Origin: Limnohabitans sp. TEGF004
Lineage (GTDB): Bacteria > Pseudomonadota > Gammaproteobacteria > Burkholderiales > Burkholderiaceae_C
NCBI RefSeq assembly: GCF_027924965.1
Contig: NZ_AP027056.1
Span: 186,001-250,000, forward strand
Direction of reading: 5' to 3'
Length of the DNA: 64,000 nucleotides
Position numbers and translations under genes: made by a program. Each line of letters starts with the position of its first letter. Position 1 is the stretch's first letter. Under the pieces are notes generated by a model. That model was not told the origin of the DNA. It was given only the letters and a program-made list of their open reading frames with translations, and did no database searches. Shown one piece after another: positions 44,937 through 53,593 of this stretch.

Positions 44937-45674
44937 GTGTCTATTCAAGCTTCTTTAACTGTGCCTCAACACATAGCCATCATCATGGATGGCAATGGTC
45001 GCTGGGCACAAAAGCGCCACATGCCCCGCACTGTGGGCCATGCCAAAGGCGCGGCGGGTGTCAAAGCCTTGGTGGAGCACTGTGCCAAACTGGGTGTGAA
45101 ATACCTAACGCTTTTTGCCTTTAGCACCGAAAACTGGAGCCGCCCAGCCGATGAGGTGTCTACCCTCATGGCCTTGTTTGTGCAATACCTCGAAAAAGAA
45201 ATGGGTGCCTTAGCTGCAGCTGGAGTGCGCCTGAAGGTAATCGGCGATGTAGCCGGTTTTGCCCCCGAGCTGCAAACCCGCATCCGCGCTGCCGAAAAAG
45301 CCACCCAACACAACCAAGCCATCACCCTGGTGGTGGCAGCCAACTACGGTGGTCAGTGGGATGTGGTGCAAGCCGTTAGAAACTGGCAAGCTGCCCACCC
45401 AGAAGCAAGCGTTAGCCAGCTCACACAAGCGCAGCTGGCTCAACACCTCAGCACCGCAGGCATGCCAGATGTGGACTTGCTGATTCGCACCGGCGGCGAG
45501 CAGCGCATCAGTAACTTTTTGCTGTGGCAAGCCGCCTACGCTGAGCTGTACTTTACCGATGCCTTGTGGCCTGAATTTGACGAGGCCCAAATCAACCAAT
45601 CCTTACACTGGTTCGCCACTCGCGAGCGCCGTTTTGGCAAAGTAACTAATCCCAATCTAGAAAAAGCCTTATGA
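44937..45674 (+). CDS. uppS: Undecaprenyl diphosphate synthase, cluster copy
   Basis: A 245-residue cis-prenyltransferase that makes the C55 lipid carrier. IAIIMDGNGRWAQKR is the catalytic Asp/phosphate motif, FAFSTENWSRP and DLLIRTGGEQRISNFLLWQAAYAELYF are the other conserved blocks. The start is GTG 44937. Housekeeping uppS usually sits with frr, cdsA and dxr; here it opens the ops-controlled operon and its stop overlaps wzz (ATGA), so it is probably a second copy dedicated to polysaccharide carrier supply. That there is another copy is inference. Confidence 0.9.
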   Translation: MSIQASLTVPQHIAIIMDGNGRWAQKRHMPRTVGHAKGAAGVKALVEHCAKLGVKYLTLFAFSTENWSRPADEVSTLMALFVQYLEKEMGALAAAGVRLKVIGDVAGFAPELQTRIRAAEKATQHNQAITLVVAANYGGQWDVVQAVRNWQAAHPEASVSQLTQAQLAQHLSTAGMPDVDLLIRTGGEQRISNFLLWQAAYAELYFTDALWPEFDEAQINQSLHWFATRERRFGKVTNPNLEKAL

Positions 45675-46531
45675 CAGAGCCATCTATTCCAACTTACGAA
45701 GACGACGAAATCAGTCTGCTGGACATCTTAGTTACTTTGGCTGAGTCGTGGAAGTTGCTGGTGTTTGGCCCCCTCATAGCCAGCGTACTGGCTGGCGCAT
45801 TAAGCTTTTTGTGGCCCAAAACGTTTGAGTCTGTTGCTATTGTGCGTCTGACCGACGAGGATGTTGCCTTGCTGCACACAGCCCCTGTGCTAGATCCGTT
45901 GATTGAAAAATTTGGTTATTTGCAAAAAGCAGATGACATCAAAGATGATGCTCGCAAAGAGTTAAAAAAAGACCTGATCTTCTCAAGCGATAAAAAAACC
46001 AAGCTGGCTACTATTGTGGCCAAAGCTACAACGCCAGATCAAGCTCAAGCCTTGGGCAGTGCGGCCATTGCAGCTGTATTAGTAGAGCTACAAGTTAAGG
46101 GGCAAGAAAAAGTCTTGTTGGAAAAGACCATTGCTATCAATGAGCGCGCCATAGCAAGTGCGGAAGATGCCATCGAATCTATTCAACACAGCTTAAAAAA
46201 AGGCGCGCTTTCTGATCAGGGGCAAGAGTCGGCGGTTAAAAATCTGGCAGCTATTAACTCAGACATTGCCAAACGCGCACAAGAAAACGAAATGCTCCGC
46301 CAGAAGCTTGACGTGAAAGGCCTGGAGGTGTTTGTGCAACAGCCTAGCCTGCCGCAGCGTAAAACATCGCCTAAGTTGGGTTTTGTATTGTTGCTTGCGT
46401 TGTTAGTGGTTAGCTTTTTGTTGTTGTTATTTGTTTTTGTGCGCAAGGCAGTGGTTACTGCCAGTCAAGATGTGGAAGTCGCAGCAAAACTATCAACCAT
46501 CAAGTCATTGATGGGCTTTAAAGCACCTTAA
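45671..46531 (+). CDS. Wzz-type chain-length regulator (polysaccharide co-polymerase)
   Basis: A 286-residue inner-membrane protein with the Wzz layout: short cytoplasmic amino end, membrane span about 30-50, a periplasmic helical/coiled-coil region (about 75-235) and a second span about 245-262 preceded by a Pro-rich stretch (QQPSLPQRKTSPKLG). It controls O-chain length with Wzy. It lacks a cytoplasmic kinase domain, so it is a PCP-1 type, and is somewhat short for the family. It is coupled to uppS and to the initiating transferase. Confidence 0.82.
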   Translation: MTEPSIPTYEDDEISLLDILVTLAESWKLLVFGPLIASVLAGALSFLWPKTFESVAIVRLTDEDVALLHTAPVLDPLIEKFGYLQKADDIKDDARKELKKDLIFSSDKKTKLATIVAKATTPDQAQALGSAAIAAVLVELQVKGQEKVLLEKTIAINERAIASAEDAIESIQHSLKKGALSDQGQESAVKNLAAINSDIAKRAQENEMLRQKLDVKGLEVFVQQPSLPQRKTSPKLGFVLLLALLVVSFLLLLFVFVRKAVVTASQDVEVAAKLSTIKSLMGFKAP

Positions 46532-46537
46532 ATACAT

Positions 46538-47965
46538 ATGCCTAGCCTCCACCCATTTGTATTTCAGCCAGTTTCGGACACGCGTCGCCAGTTGGCGACT
46601 GTTGTGTGTGGTTTATTTTTGGTCGTGGCTGACTTTATTGCGTGGTTAGTTGCTTATCAAATCGTTTCGCCAGCGAGCCAGATGGCTGCTACAAAATTTG
46701 TCATCATGGCGGCTGCATGGTGTGCATGGGCGGCGTTGGTGCGAAAGCAATACACGCGCAGGCACTCATTTTGGACAGAGCTTGGCTTGGTATTTCAAGG
46801 CATTTTCATGCTCGCATTTGTGGGTTCAATGCTCAAAGCGCTCATTGGCAATGCAGACAGCATGCCCGCCTGGCTGGCTGCTTGTGCAGCCTTGGCAGTG
46901 GCGTTGCCGCTGTTTCGTTGGTTTGCTAGGTCGGCCCTACGCAAGTTGCGGTTGTGGAGTTGGCCAACGTTGGTGTTTGGCTGTGGAGAAAATGCACAGC
47001 AAGCGGTGCTTGCACTGCGAGATGAGGCTGCCATGGGCTATGCGGTTGCAGGGTTGGTGGTGCCAAGTGGTCTCGCATCCAATTCCAGAGTGGTGGAGTT
47101 GGGTCTTCCTTTATCTGCTTGGCCCGGAGCGGCCGAAGACTTTGCGCGACTGCGTGGCTATCACTGCGTCATTGCGTTAGAGGCCAACGAGTCGGAGTTG
47201 CGTGACAAACTCATTCGACAGCTTTCACAGCACCAAGTGGGGCATGTTCATGTGGTACCCGCCATGCGCGGAGTGCCGCTGTTTGGCTTGGCTAGCACCA
47301 ACTTCTTTAGCCATGAGGTGCTTATGATTCACATTAAAAACAGATTAAGCCATGCTGGCCTTAGGTTTATAAAACGTTGCTTCGATATTGTGGGGTCTAC
47401 TTTGCTGTTGGGATTGTTGTCGCCACTGTTTGTCTATCTGGCGTATAAGGTCTCACGCGACGGTGGTGGCCCATTCTTTGGGCATGAACGCGTGGGGCAG
47501 GGTGGCAAAAGGTTTTATTGCTATAAATTCAGATCTATGATCGTTAATGCCCAAGAAGTTCTTGCGGACTTGCTGGCAAAGGATGCACAAGCCAAGGCTG
47601 AGTGGGAAAAAGATTTCAAACTTAAAAATGATCCACGTATTAACTCTGTAGGGCATTTTTTGCGTCGTACAAGCCTGGATGAGTTGCCTCAGCTGTGGAA
47701 CGTCCTAATGGGGGACATGAGCCTTGTCGGCCCTCGTCCTGTGGTGCAGCCCGAGTTGGATCGCTACAGTGAAGATGTTGTTTATTATTTGATGGTGAAA
47801 CCGGGCATGACCGGGTTGTGGCAAGTGAGCGGCCGCAATGATGTGGACTATGAAACGCGTGTTTATTTTGATTCCTGGTATGTAAAAAACTGGTCTTTGT
47901 GGGGCGACATCGCTATCTTGTTTAAAACCATTTCAGTTGTTGCGGGTAGACGAGGTGCATATTGA
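46538..47965 (+). CDS. WbaP-like undecaprenyl-phosphate sugar phosphotransferase
   Basis: A 475-residue polyprenol-phosphate hexose-1-phosphate transferase that starts the repeat unit on undecaprenyl phosphate. Four hydrophobic spans (residues about 20-135) precede a soluble domain, then the catalytic PHPT domain from about 265: RFIKRCFDIVGSTLLLGLL, FGHERVGQGGKRFYCYKFRSM, LRRTSLDELPQLWNVLMGDMS and GPRPVV (catalytic D-E). Layout matches WbaP (Gal-1-P) and WcaJ (Glc-1-P); the sugar cannot be chosen from sequence. Confidence 0.86.
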   Translation: MPSLHPFVFQPVSDTRRQLATVVCGLFLVVADFIAWLVAYQIVSPASQMAATKFVIMAAAWCAWAALVRKQYTRRHSFWTELGLVFQGIFMLAFVGSMLKALIGNADSMPAWLAACAALAVALPLFRWFARSALRKLRLWSWPTLVFGCGENAQQAVLALRDEAAMGYAVAGLVVPSGLASNSRVVELGLPLSAWPGAAEDFARLRGYHCVIALEANESELRDKLIRQLSQHQVGHVHVVPAMRGVPLFGLASTNFFSHEVLMIHIKNRLSHAGLRFIKRCFDIVGSTLLLGLLSPLFVYLAYKVSRDGGGPFFGHERVGQGGKRFYCYKFRSMIVNAQEVLADLLAKDAQAKAEWEKDFKLKNDPRINSVGHFLRRTSLDELPQLWNVLMGDMSLVGPRPVVQPELDRYSEDVVYYLMVKPGMTGLWQVSGRNDVDYETRVYFDSWYVKNWSLWGDIAILFKTISVVAGRRGAY

Positions 47966-47990
47966 TGGTGTCGAACGTTAATGAATTGCC

Positions 47991-48986
47991 ATGATTAAAG
48001 TTACCCTTAATTCAGGCGCTTCGTTTAGTTGCGAGCAAGGGGTCTCCCTTCTCGATGCTGCCGAGCTTAGTGGCACACGACTGCCATATAGCTGTAGAAC
48101 TGGCCGGTGCAGCACTTGTAAATGTAAAGTGCTGCAGGGTGAGTCCCTTGCAATGCAAGAAGAAATAGGTCTCAGTGCTGCAGAAAAAGCAGAGGGTTGG
48201 GTCTTAAGCTGTGTGCGTACAGCTATTTCTGATTTGGTTGTGGACGTGGAAAGTATTGGGGACGTCGTTTTGCCAGAACCCAAGACCGTCCCGTGTCGAA
48301 TAAACAGCATTGAAAAAATGGCGCCTGATGTACTTCGAGTTTTTCTAAGGCTGCCTCCCTCTGTCGATTTTGTATTTATCCCTGGCCAGTACATAGATTT
48401 GATTGGTCCCAATGGTTTGCGTCGCAGCTACTCAATTGCGAATGGTAAATCTGTGGGGCAGCAAATTGAATTGCATATACGTTGCGTTGACGGCGGCGCA
48501 CTAAGTCAATACTGGTTCGAGCAAGCAAAGCCAAATGATCTGCTTCGCTTGAATGGGCCTCTTGGCACCTTCTTTTTGCGAGATGTTGCAGGGCTTGACT
48601 TGGTATTGATGGCGACAGGTACTGGTATTGCGCCTGTGAAGGCGATCCTAGAGTCTATGAAAGAGTTTCCTGCTGAAAAGCAGCCGCGAACCCTGTCTGT
48701 CTTGTGGGGCGGTCGAACAAAGCAAGACTTATATTTAAGTTTCTCAGAGCTTCAAACCGTATCGCGATTTGTCCCTGTCCTATCGCGTGCTGATGATCAG
48801 TGGGCAGGTGCTAAGGGCTATGTGCAAGAAGCCTTGTTAAATATTAACCCAAGATTAGAAAATGCTGCTGTCTATGCTTGTGGGTCGAATGCAATGATTC
48901 GCTCGGCCCAGGCGGCACTGACAGATGCCGGTTTGCCAAGTCAACGTTTTTATTCCGATGCTTTTGTGAGCTCGGGCTTTAATTAA
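47991..48986 (+). CDS. ddhD: CDP-6-deoxy-delta-3,4-glucoseen reductase (E3)
   Basis: A 331-residue iron-sulfur flavoprotein that passes NADH electrons to the dehydratase RfbH. The amino [2Fe-2S] domain shows CRTGRCSTCKC plus a later Cys (C-x4-C-x2-C ... C); the FAD motif is RRSYSIAN; the NAD domain begins VLMATGTGIAPVKAIL and ends YSDAFVS. Its position just before rfbF-rfbG-rfbH fits AscD/DdhD of the CDP-3,6-dideoxyhexose pathway and not a general oxygenase reductase. Confidence 0.9.
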   Translation: MIKVTLNSGASFSCEQGVSLLDAAELSGTRLPYSCRTGRCSTCKCKVLQGESLAMQEEIGLSAAEKAEGWVLSCVRTAISDLVVDVESIGDVVLPEPKTVPCRINSIEKMAPDVLRVFLRLPPSVDFVFIPGQYIDLIGPNGLRRSYSIANGKSVGQQIELHIRCVDGGALSQYWFEQAKPNDLLRLNGPLGTFFLRDVAGLDLVLMATGTGIAPVKAILESMKEFPAEKQPRTLSVLWGGRTKQDLYLSFSELQTVSRFVPVLSRADDQWAGAKGYVQEALLNINPRLENAAVYACGSNAMIRSAQAALTDAGLPSQRFYSDAFVSSGFN

Positions 48987-49003
48987 CCAACTAAATAAAA
49001 CTT

Positions 49004-49777
49004 ATGAAAGCAGTCATTCTTGCCGGTGGACTCGGCACTCGTTTAAGCGAAGAAACCGCGACACGTCCCAAGCCGATGGTAGAAATTGGTGGGAAACCTA
49101 TTTTGTGGCACATCATGAAAATGTATTCGTACCATGGCATCAACGACTTTGTGGTGTGTTGTGGCTACAAGGGTTATCTGATTAAAGAATACTTTGCAAA
49201 TTACTTCTTGCACATGTCGGATGTAACCTTTGATATGCAAGCCAATTCCATGCATGTGCACGAAAAACGCGCAGAGCCTTGGAAGGTCACGCTTGTTGAT
49301 ACGGGCGATAATTCGATGACTGGTGGCCGTTTGCGCCGCGTTGCGGATCATGTCAAAGATGAAGAAGCCTTTTGCTTCACTTATGGCGATGGCGTTGGCG
49401 ATAACGACATTGCAGCCAGCATCGCCTTCCATCGTAGCCATGGCAAGGCGGCCACTTTGACGGCTACTTATCCTCCTGGCCGGTTTGGTGCACTTGACAT
49501 TCACGAAGGCCAAGTTCGTAGCTTTAAAGAAAAGCCGCGTGGCGACGGCGCGCTTATCAATGGCGGTTTTTTTGTGCTCTCACCTAAAGTGTTGCCGCTT
49601 CTAGATGGTGATGACACCATCTGGGAGCAAGGCCCATTAATGAAGCTCGCTGAAGAGGGGGAATTGATGTCTTTCCGTCACAGCGGCTTTTGGCAGCCGA
49701 TGGACACGTTGCACGATAAAAACACCCTCGAAAAAATGTGGGCCAATGGCACTGCTCCATGGAAAAAGTGGGACTAA
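49004..49777 (+). CDS. rfbF: Glucose-1-phosphate cytidylyltransferase
   Basis: A 257-residue enzyme that makes CDP-glucose from CTP and glucose 1-phosphate. [30 protein letters not shown] is split by the typical catalytic loop; [14 protein letters not shown] and the carboxy [11 protein letters not shown] block are RfbF/AscA hallmarks. First dedicated step towards CDP-3,6-dideoxyhexoses. rfbG follows 2 bases after the stop. Confidence 0.95.
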   Translation: MKAVILAGGLGTRLSEETATRPKPMVEIGGKPILWHIMKMYSYHGINDFVVCCGYKGYLIKEYFANYFLHMSDVTFDMQANSMHVHEKRAEPWKVTLVDTGDNSMTGGRLRRVADHVKDEEAFCFTYGDGVGDNDIAASIAFHRSHGKAATLTATYPPGRFGALDIHEGQVRSFKEKPRGDGALINGGFFVLSPKVLPLLDGDDTIWEQGPLMKLAEEGELMSFRHSGFWQPMDTLHDKNTLEKMWANGTAPWKKWD

Positions 49778-49779
49778 CC

Positions 49780-50850
49780 ATGAACCTGAAGCAAACCAAT
49801 CCCGAGTTTTGGCGGGGTAAACGTGTACTGATGACGGGGCATACCGGCTTCAAAGGTGGCTGGTTGAGTTTGTGGTTGCAGTCGATGGGTGCGGATTTGG
49901 GCGGGATAGCGTTGGCCCCTCCTACCTATCCATCACTGTTTGACGTGGCGCGTGTGGCACAAGGTATGGAACATCATGTTGCGGATATTCGTGACTATGA
50001 AAAGGTTCGAAGCCTCGTCGCGCAATTTAAGCCCGAAATTCTCATACACATGGCAGCGCAGCCCTTGGTGCGTTTGTCGTATGAGCAGCCTATCGAAACC
50101 TACGCAACCAACGTGATGGGTACGGTGCATGTGCTTGAAGCTGCACGCCATGCAGGTGGCGTACGGGCTATCGTGAACATCACCACCGATAAGTGTTACG
50201 ACAATAAAGAATGGGCATGGGGCTATCGCGAAGATGAGCCAATGGGGGGCTATGACCCCTATTCCAATAGCAAGGGGTGTGCAGAGTTGGTCAGTAGTGC
50301 ATATCGCAAATCGTTCCTAAATGCAGAGGGCATTGCCATGGCGACTGCACGTGCGGGTAACGTCATTGGTGGCGGTGACTGGGCTCTCGATCGATTGGTG
50401 CCGGACATTTTGCGCGCTCTGGAAAAGCAACAGCCAGTACAAATTCGTAATCCGCATGCCATTCGGCCTTGGCAGCATGTGCTTGAGCCTTTGTCGGGCT
50501 ATTTACTGTTAGCAGAGCGCTTGTATGAGCATGGGCAAGTTGACGCCGAAGGGTGGAATTTTGGTCCTCGCGACGAAGACGCGCAACCCGTTCAGTGGAT
50601 TGTTGAGCACCTTTGCGAGTCTTGGGGGCGCAGCGCTACTTGGGTGCAACAACCCGGCGACCACCCTCATGAGGCAAACTATCTTAAGCTGGATATTTCG
50701 AAAGCGCGTCAGCGCCTGCAGTGGGCGCCGCGTTGGGCGCTGCACACTGCGTTGACCCGAATTGCCGACTGGCATCAGGCATGGCTGTCTGGTGCTGATA
50801 TGCGAGCCTATTGTCTTCAACAAATCAACCAATATCAGAGTGAACAATGA
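49780..50850 (+). CDS. rfbG: CDP-glucose 4,6-dehydratase
   Basis: A 356-residue SDR that converts CDP-glucose to CDP-4-keto-6-deoxyglucose. [18 protein letters not shown] is the NAD-binding motif, [13 protein letters not shown] replaces the usual TDEVYG with TDKCY as is standard in Rfb[14 protein letters not shown] carries Y-x3-K, and [15 protein letters not shown] is diagnostic. ATG 49780 is used; earlier in-frame codons lie within rfbF. The stop overlaps rfbH by 4 bases. Confidence 0.95.
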   Translation: MNLKQTNPEFWRGKRVLMTGHTGFKGGWLSLWLQSMGADLGGIALAPPTYPSLFDVARVAQGMEHHVADIRDYEKVRSLVAQFKPEILIHMAAQPLVRLSYEQPIETYATNVMGTVHVLEAARHAGGVRAIVNITTDKCYDNKEWAWGYREDEPMGGYDPYSNSKGCAELVSSAYRKSFLNAEGIAMATARAGNVIGGGDWALDRLVPDILRALEKQQPVQIRNPHAIRPWQHVLEPLSGYLLLAERLYEHGQVDAEGWNFGPRDEDAQPVQWIVEHLCESWGRSATWVQQPGDHPHEANYLKLDISKARQRLQWAPRWALHTALTRIADWHQAWLSGADMRAYCLQQINQYQSEQ

Positions 50851-52202
50851 CCACAACTACTACTATTAACTTTCAACCTCAGCTGGATAAACTGCGCACC
50901 CAGATTAGTGAACTAGTGCAGCAATACGCGGACGTAGCGTATGCCCCTAGCCCCTTTGTACCAGGTCAAACGGCCGTGCCTGTATCCGGAAAGGTGATTG
51001 GCGCAAAAGAATTGCAATTTATGGTGGATGCATCACTGGATGGCTGGCTTACCACCGGACGTTTCAATGCGATGTTTGAAGATCGCATGGCGAAGTTCTT
51101 GGGCGTCAAGCATGTTTTGACTGTCAATTCAGGTTCGTCTGCCAACTTAGTAGCATTTTCTGCGCTGACTAGTCCTAAATTGGGTGATCGCGCTATCAAA
51201 CCGGGCGATGAAGTCATTGGTGTGGCCGCTGGTTTCCCAACCACGGTTAATCCGATTGTTCAGTTTGGTGCTGTGCCCGTGTTTGTAGATGTGGACTTGG
51301 CAACGCATAACATCGATGCCAGCAAAATCGAAGCTGCAATAAGCCCTAAGACAAAAGCGATCATGTTGGCCCACAGCTTGGGTAATCCTTTTAACCTGGA
51401 TGTTGTGACCGCGCTATGTAAAAAATACAATTTGTGGTTGGTCGAAGACTGTTGCGATGCTTTAGGCGCCACTTACAAAGGTCAAATGGTGGGCACTTTT
51501 GGCGACATCGCCACACTGAGCTTTTACCCTGCGCACCACATTACGATGGGCGAGGGCGGTGTGGTGTTTACCAATAATACCGAGTTGAAGCTGATTGCTG
51601 AATCCTTCCGCGACTGGGGCCGTGACTGCTACTGCCCTCCTGGCAAAGACAATACCTGCGACAAACGCTTTTGCTGGACCAAAGAACAGCTCGGTGGTGA
51701 CCTGCCAGATGGCTATGACCACAAGTACACATACAGCCACTTGGGCTACAACCTGAAGATTACCGACATGCAAGCTGCATGCGCATTGGCACAAATGGAC
51801 AGACTAGAAGAGTTCATAGCCAAGCGTCGTGCAAACTTTACTTATTTGAAGAAGCGATTGGCAAGTTGCTCAGACTTCCTGCATTTACCAGAGGCTACGC
51901 CTAACTCTGAACCATCATGGTTTGGTTTCCCACTAATTGTTAAAGAGACCAGCGGTATTAAGCGCAATGATTTGATCAATTACTTGGATCAAAATAAAAT
52001 TGGTACACGCTTGTTGTTTGCAGGTAATTTAACCAAGCAGCCGTATATGGCAGGCCGGAATTACCGTATAAGTGGAGAGCTTGTTAATACTGATGTGGTA
52101 ATGAATCAAACTTTTTGGCTTGGCACTTTTCCAGGGTTAAACACTGAGGAGCTAGACTTTATCACTGAGAAGCTGGAAGAGTTTTTCGGCATAAATTTCT
52201 GA
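50847..52202 (+). CDS. rfbH: CDP-4-keto-6-deoxyglucose 3-dehydratase (E1)
   Basis: A 451-residue PMP-dependent [2Fe-2S] enzyme that removes the C3 hydroxyl together with Ddh[16 protein letters not shown] has the diagnostic His where other aminotransferase-fold enzymes have the PLP-binding Lys, and [17 protein letters not shown] supplies the cluster cysteines. GC content falls from about 53% to about 35-40% after roughly base 51900, so the last 100 codons seem to belong to different DNA although the frame is intact. Confidence 0.94.
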   Translation: MTTTTTINFQPQLDKLRTQISELVQQYADVAYAPSPFVPGQTAVPVSGKVIGAKELQFMVDASLDGWLTTGRFNAMFEDRMAKFLGVKHVLTVNSGSSANLVAFSALTSPKLGDRAIKPGDEVIGVAAGFPTTVNPIVQFGAVPVFVDVDLATHNIDASKIEAAISPKTKAIMLAHSLGNPFNLDVVTALCKKYNLWLVEDCCDALGATYKGQMVGTFGDIATLSFYPAHHITMGEGGVVFTNNTELKLIAESFRDWGRDCYCPPGKDNTCDKRFCWTKEQLGGDLPDGYDHKYTYSHLGYNLKITDMQAACALAQMDRLEEFIAKRRANFTYLKKRLASCSDFLHLPEATPNSEPSWFGFPLIVKETSGIKRNDLINYLDQNKIGTRLLFAGNLTKQPYMAGRNYRISGELVNTDVVMNQTFWLGTFPGLNTEELDFITEKLEEFFGINF

Positions 52203-52211
52203 AGATATTCT

Positions 52212-52748
52212 ATGGAGTTAGTCCCCACAATACTAGAAGGATGTTTTAAGATTCATCCATTTTCCATCGAAGATGAGCGTGGCACGTTTGTTAAAACGTT
52301 TAATGCAGAGCTTTTTGCTGAATTTGGATTGCAAACTGAATGGCGTGAGGAGTATTACTCTAGCTCACGAAAAGGCGTGATTCGTGGGATGCATTTTCAA
52401 ACCCCGCCTCATGACCATGAGAAGCTTGTGTATTGCTTGAGTGGAAAAGTTCTCGATGTCATATTAGACCTTCGAAGTGCTTCCAGAACATATGGTCGTT
52501 ATATATCTATAGCATTAGATGCCAACAAAGGTCATGGAATGTTTATACCAAAGGGTATGGCGCATGGCTTTTTAGCATTAACAGAAAACGTGTTGATGGC
52601 ATATAAAGTTGCAACTACATATGCTCCTCAAAATGATGCTGGAATTCGATGGGATTCATTTGGGTGTGATTGGGGTGTTAATAATCCTATTATTTCGACG
52701 AGGGATAATAAGCATCCATTTTTAGAAGATTTTATTTCTCCATTTTAA
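52212..52748 (+). CDS. RmlC-like CDP-sugar epimerase (AscE-like)
   Basis: A 178-residue cupin epimerase of the dTDP-4-dehydrorhamnose 3,5-epimerase superfamily. EDERGTFVKTFN, SSSRKGVIRGMHFQTPP (active-site His) and PKGMAHGFLALTE are the family blocks. A true rmlC with its own rmlBDA partners lies at 61721, so this copy, placed right after rfbH, probably acts on CDP-3,6-dideoxy-4-ketohexose, as AscE does in ascarylose synthesis. Function is inferred from context; AT-rich codon use. Confidence 0.75.
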   Translation: MELVPTILEGCFKIHPFSIEDERGTFVKTFNAELFAEFGLQTEWREEYYSSSRKGVIRGMHFQTPPHDHEKLVYCLSGKVLDVILDLRSASRTYGRYISIALDANKGHGMFIPKGMAHGFLALTENVLMAYKVATTYAPQNDAGIRWDSFGCDWGVNNPIISTRDNKHPFLEDFISPF

Positions 52749-52750
52749 TT

Positions 52751-53587
52751 ATGAGAATATTTTTGACTGGTGGTACAGGATTTATAGGCTCCCATTTTTT
52801 GCGGGAGGCGATGGATGCAGGGCATGAAATAGTTGCGCAACGACGATCAGGAAGTGTAAGCCGATTGATCCTAAAGAGCGAGCCACAATGGGTTGATCGC
52901 CCGCTAGATTCTAATTTTAAAGATGTATTAGAAGGTTGTGATGCAGTTGTTCATCTCGCCTCGCATACGCCTAACCCACCATACGCACCATTGACGGATT
53001 GTATTTATTGGAACGTTTTTGCTCCAATAAAATTAATGACTCAAGCGGTTGATTGTGGAATCAAGTCTTTTTTAATTGCTGGATCTTGCTTTGAATACGG
53101 AGAGTCGGCTGAAGACATCGATTTTATTGAGGTTACAACATTACTAAAACCAAACTTGTCATATCCAACATCAAAAGCGGCTGCATCAATGGCTTTTGAA
53201 GGTTTTGCTAGGCAAGAAAAAATATTTTTAAAAATACTAAGAATTTTTCAAGTGTATGGAGAAGGCGAGGATTCTAAGAGATTATGGCCATCATTGAAGA
53301 GAGCAGCGTTTGCAGGAGAAGATTTTTCAATGAGCCCTGGCGAACAAGTTAGAGATTTTATAAACGTTATCGATGTCGCTAAGCAATTTGTCTTTCATCT
53401 GTCGAACATGGAGACGCTGACAGGAGGAAGTCCGCAAGTAGTTAATATTGGTAGTGGGAATCCTTGTACCTTGAAAGAGTTCTCATTACATTGGTGGAAA
53501 TTTTGGGGGGCGCAGGGGCAGATAAATTTTGGTGATGTGGACTATAGAAACAGTGAGATTATGCGTTTGGTACCAAAAATTATTTAA
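52751..53587 (+). CDS. SDR reductase, CDP-dideoxyhexose 4-reductase (AscF-like)
   Basis: A 278-residue extended SDR. FLTGGTGFIGSHFL is the NAD(P)-binding motif, GSCFEYGES provides the Ser and SYPTSKAAASM the Y-x3-K pair; RIFQVYGEGED is a common later block. It starts 2 bases after the epimerase. After DdhD/RfbF/RfbG/RfbH and an epimerase, a 4-ketoreductase would finish CDP-ascarylose; abequose or paratose synthases are also SDRs of this size and cannot be excluded. Confidence 0.72.
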   Translation: MRIFLTGGTGFIGSHFLREAMDAGHEIVAQRRSGSVSRLILKSEPQWVDRPLDSNFKDVLEGCDAVVHLASHTPNPPYAPLTDCIYWNVFAPIKLMTQAVDCGIKSFLIAGSCFEYGESAEDIDFIEVTTLLKPNLSYPTSKAAASMAFEGFARQEKIFLKILRIFQVYGEGEDSKRLWPSLKRAAFAGEDFSMSPGEQVRDFINVIDVAKQFVFHLSNMETLTGGSPQVVNIGSGNPCTLKEFSLHWWKFWGAQGQINFGDVDYRNSEIMRLVPKII

Positions 53588-53593
53588 TCTTCG

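Noticed and set aside
45963..46202. Two A7 runs in the wzz gene as phase-variation tracts
   Set aside because: A7 runs are common in AT-rich, Lys-rich coding sequence and are usually stable; the G8 tracts are much less expected.
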